Shown piece after piece: positions 63,300 to 64,000 of a DNA stretch of 64,000 nt. The notes beneath the pieces are model-generated. The model had not been told where the DNA came from. It was given only the letters and a program-made list of their open reading frames with translations, and did no database searches. Numbering within the stretch: position 1 is the stretch's first letter; each line of letters opens with the position of its first letter. The stretch is taken from contig CAYGTR010000006.1 of NCBI GenBank assembly GCA_964352855.1, positions 29,388-93,387 of the forward strand, read 5' to 3'. Source of the stretch: Litorimonas sp964352855. GTDB taxonomy: Bacteria; Pseudomonadota; Alphaproteobacteria; Caulobacterales; Maricaulaceae. The translations under genes were made by a program, and so were the position numbers.

Positions 63300-64000
63300 G
63301 TGGAAGAGAATACCGACATAAAACCACATATCGGATGGGTTCTGCGCCTTCGTCGTGAAGCGCTGGAGCTGACGCCTGCGGATGTGTTCAAGGCAATTCA
63401 TATTCGGGCCGATTTTATCGAAGCGATTGAGGCGCTCAATACGGCGGCGCTGCCCTCAGTCGGCTATGTCTTGGGCTATGTGCGGGCCTATGCGAATTTT
63501 ATGGGCCTCGACGGCGCCGACGCTGTGGCGCGATACAAAACCGACAGCCAAATCCCGCAAAATCTGGGTATGCGCAGCACGCCCCATTTTGTCCCGCAGA
63601 AAAAGATCAAATTGCCGCGCGGCTTTATCCCTGCGCTGGGCGTGATTGGTTTCGCAGTCATGCTGAGTGTCTGGTATGGCGGGAACGTTACGACAGAGGC
63701 CGCCGCTCCCTATATCGCGACGGTCAATACCCTTGATGACACCCAAACCGAACAAACGACATTCGATCCCAACATGGTCACACTCAAAGCCACTGCGCCG
63801 AGCTGGGTGCAGATCAAAGACGCGGCGGGCAAAACCGTCATCAGCCGCATTTTCATCACGGGCGAGAGCTATAGCGCACCAAAAGGCTCCAAGCTGTCTA
63901 TTTCCGTGCGGGATGCCGGGGCGGTGGATATCCTCATCGGTACGGAAAATGCCGGGCCTCTGGGCACGCAAGGCACACCGATTAAAGATCTGCCTTTTCC
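63300..64000 (+). CDS. rodZ: RodZ-like cytoskeletal protein, 3' end outside window
   Basis: The GTG at 63300 has AAGG seven bases upstream and the frame stays open to the right edge (233 codons). Residues 10-85 are the HTH of RodZ (WVLRLRREALELTPADVFKAI; LPSVGYVLGYVRAYANFM), residues about 109-128 are the single membrane helix (FIPALGVIGFAVMLSVW), and the rest starts the periplasmic DUF4115 domain (KATAPSWVQIKDAAGKTVIS). RodZ couples MreB to the wall synthesis machinery and sets cell shape. Confidence 0.9.
   Translation, partial: MEENTDIKPHIGWVLRLRREALELTPADVFKAIHIRADFIEAIEALNTAALPSVGYVLGYVRAYANFMGLDGADAVARYKTDSQIPQNLGMRSTPHFVPQKKIKLPRGFIPALGVIGFAVMLSVWYGGNVTTEAAAPYIATVNTLDDTQTEQTTFDPNMVTLKATAPSWVQIKDAAGKTVISRIFITGESYSAPKGSKLSISVRDAGAVDILIGTENAGPLGTQGTPIKDLPF

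Overview
The window reads as chromosomal DNA of an alphaproteobacterium, most likely an aquatic stalked or prosthecate type (Hyphomonadaceae/Maricaulales-like). This is an inference from gene content: a two-polypeptide MetH, ubiquinone-type genes (coq7, sdhCDAB), MprF next to a VirJ/AcvB-type protein, alphaproteobacterial-style lipoproteins, a B12 riboswitch in front of a BtuB-like receptor, and TTAACCAT boxes of the CtrA type. No phage, insertion sequence or CRISPR array is visible. Positions 57374-57473 are a run of 100 N.

Layout. 1-743 is the start of a BtuF-like binding protein that runs off the left edge. 987-1790 is the wreck of a type I restriction helicase (hsdR). 2010-10111 holds a DUF900 hydrolase lipoprotein, an AraC regulator and a divergent three-gene RND efflux operon. 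10540-10783 has an intact tRNA-Arg(CCG) and a truncated second copy. 10882-17949 holds a TraB/GumN lipoprotein, a BtuB-like receptor behind a cobalamin riboswitch, and divergently the two halves of B12-dependent methionine synthase. 18020-23469 has a GrlR-like protein, an HtrA protease, MprF and a VirJ/AcvB lysyl-PG hydrolase candidate. 24429-33303 is the succinate dehydrogenase locus, with sdhB separated from sdhCDA by five other genes. 33372-35344 has ppa, a LysE exporter and ExoD. 35586-42738 is a run of three secreted DUF11-type proteins ending in a 1708-residue surface protein.

42878-48322 is the most interesting region. On one strand it has a mini adaptor of 69 residues, a C39-peptidase ABC exporter, a 22-codon gene for a double-glycine peptide whose predicted cargo is only seven residues (IPILIDY), a strong terminator, and a hybrid histidine kinase with an exported TPR sensor. 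Together these have the parts of a peptide signalling circuit: make, cleave and export, sense. I know of no described system with this arrangement, but the functional link is inferred from adjacency and domain logic only.

48359-55219 has a LysR regulator divergent from an SbtA/SbtB-like bicarbonate transport pair, then an M20 peptidase, dapF and an S9A prolyl oligopeptidase. 55322-58453 is a glutathione-dependent formaldehyde operon (adhC, VOC protein, fghA) with a PL14-like protein fused on by a 4-base overlap; the assembly gap cuts adhC. 58603-61051 holds tandem entericidin-like lipoproteins, a glycine-zipper lipoprotein, a host-attachment family protein, coq7 and dsbB. 61218-64000 holds a glycine-rich DUF11 protein and the start of rodZ, which runs off the right edge.
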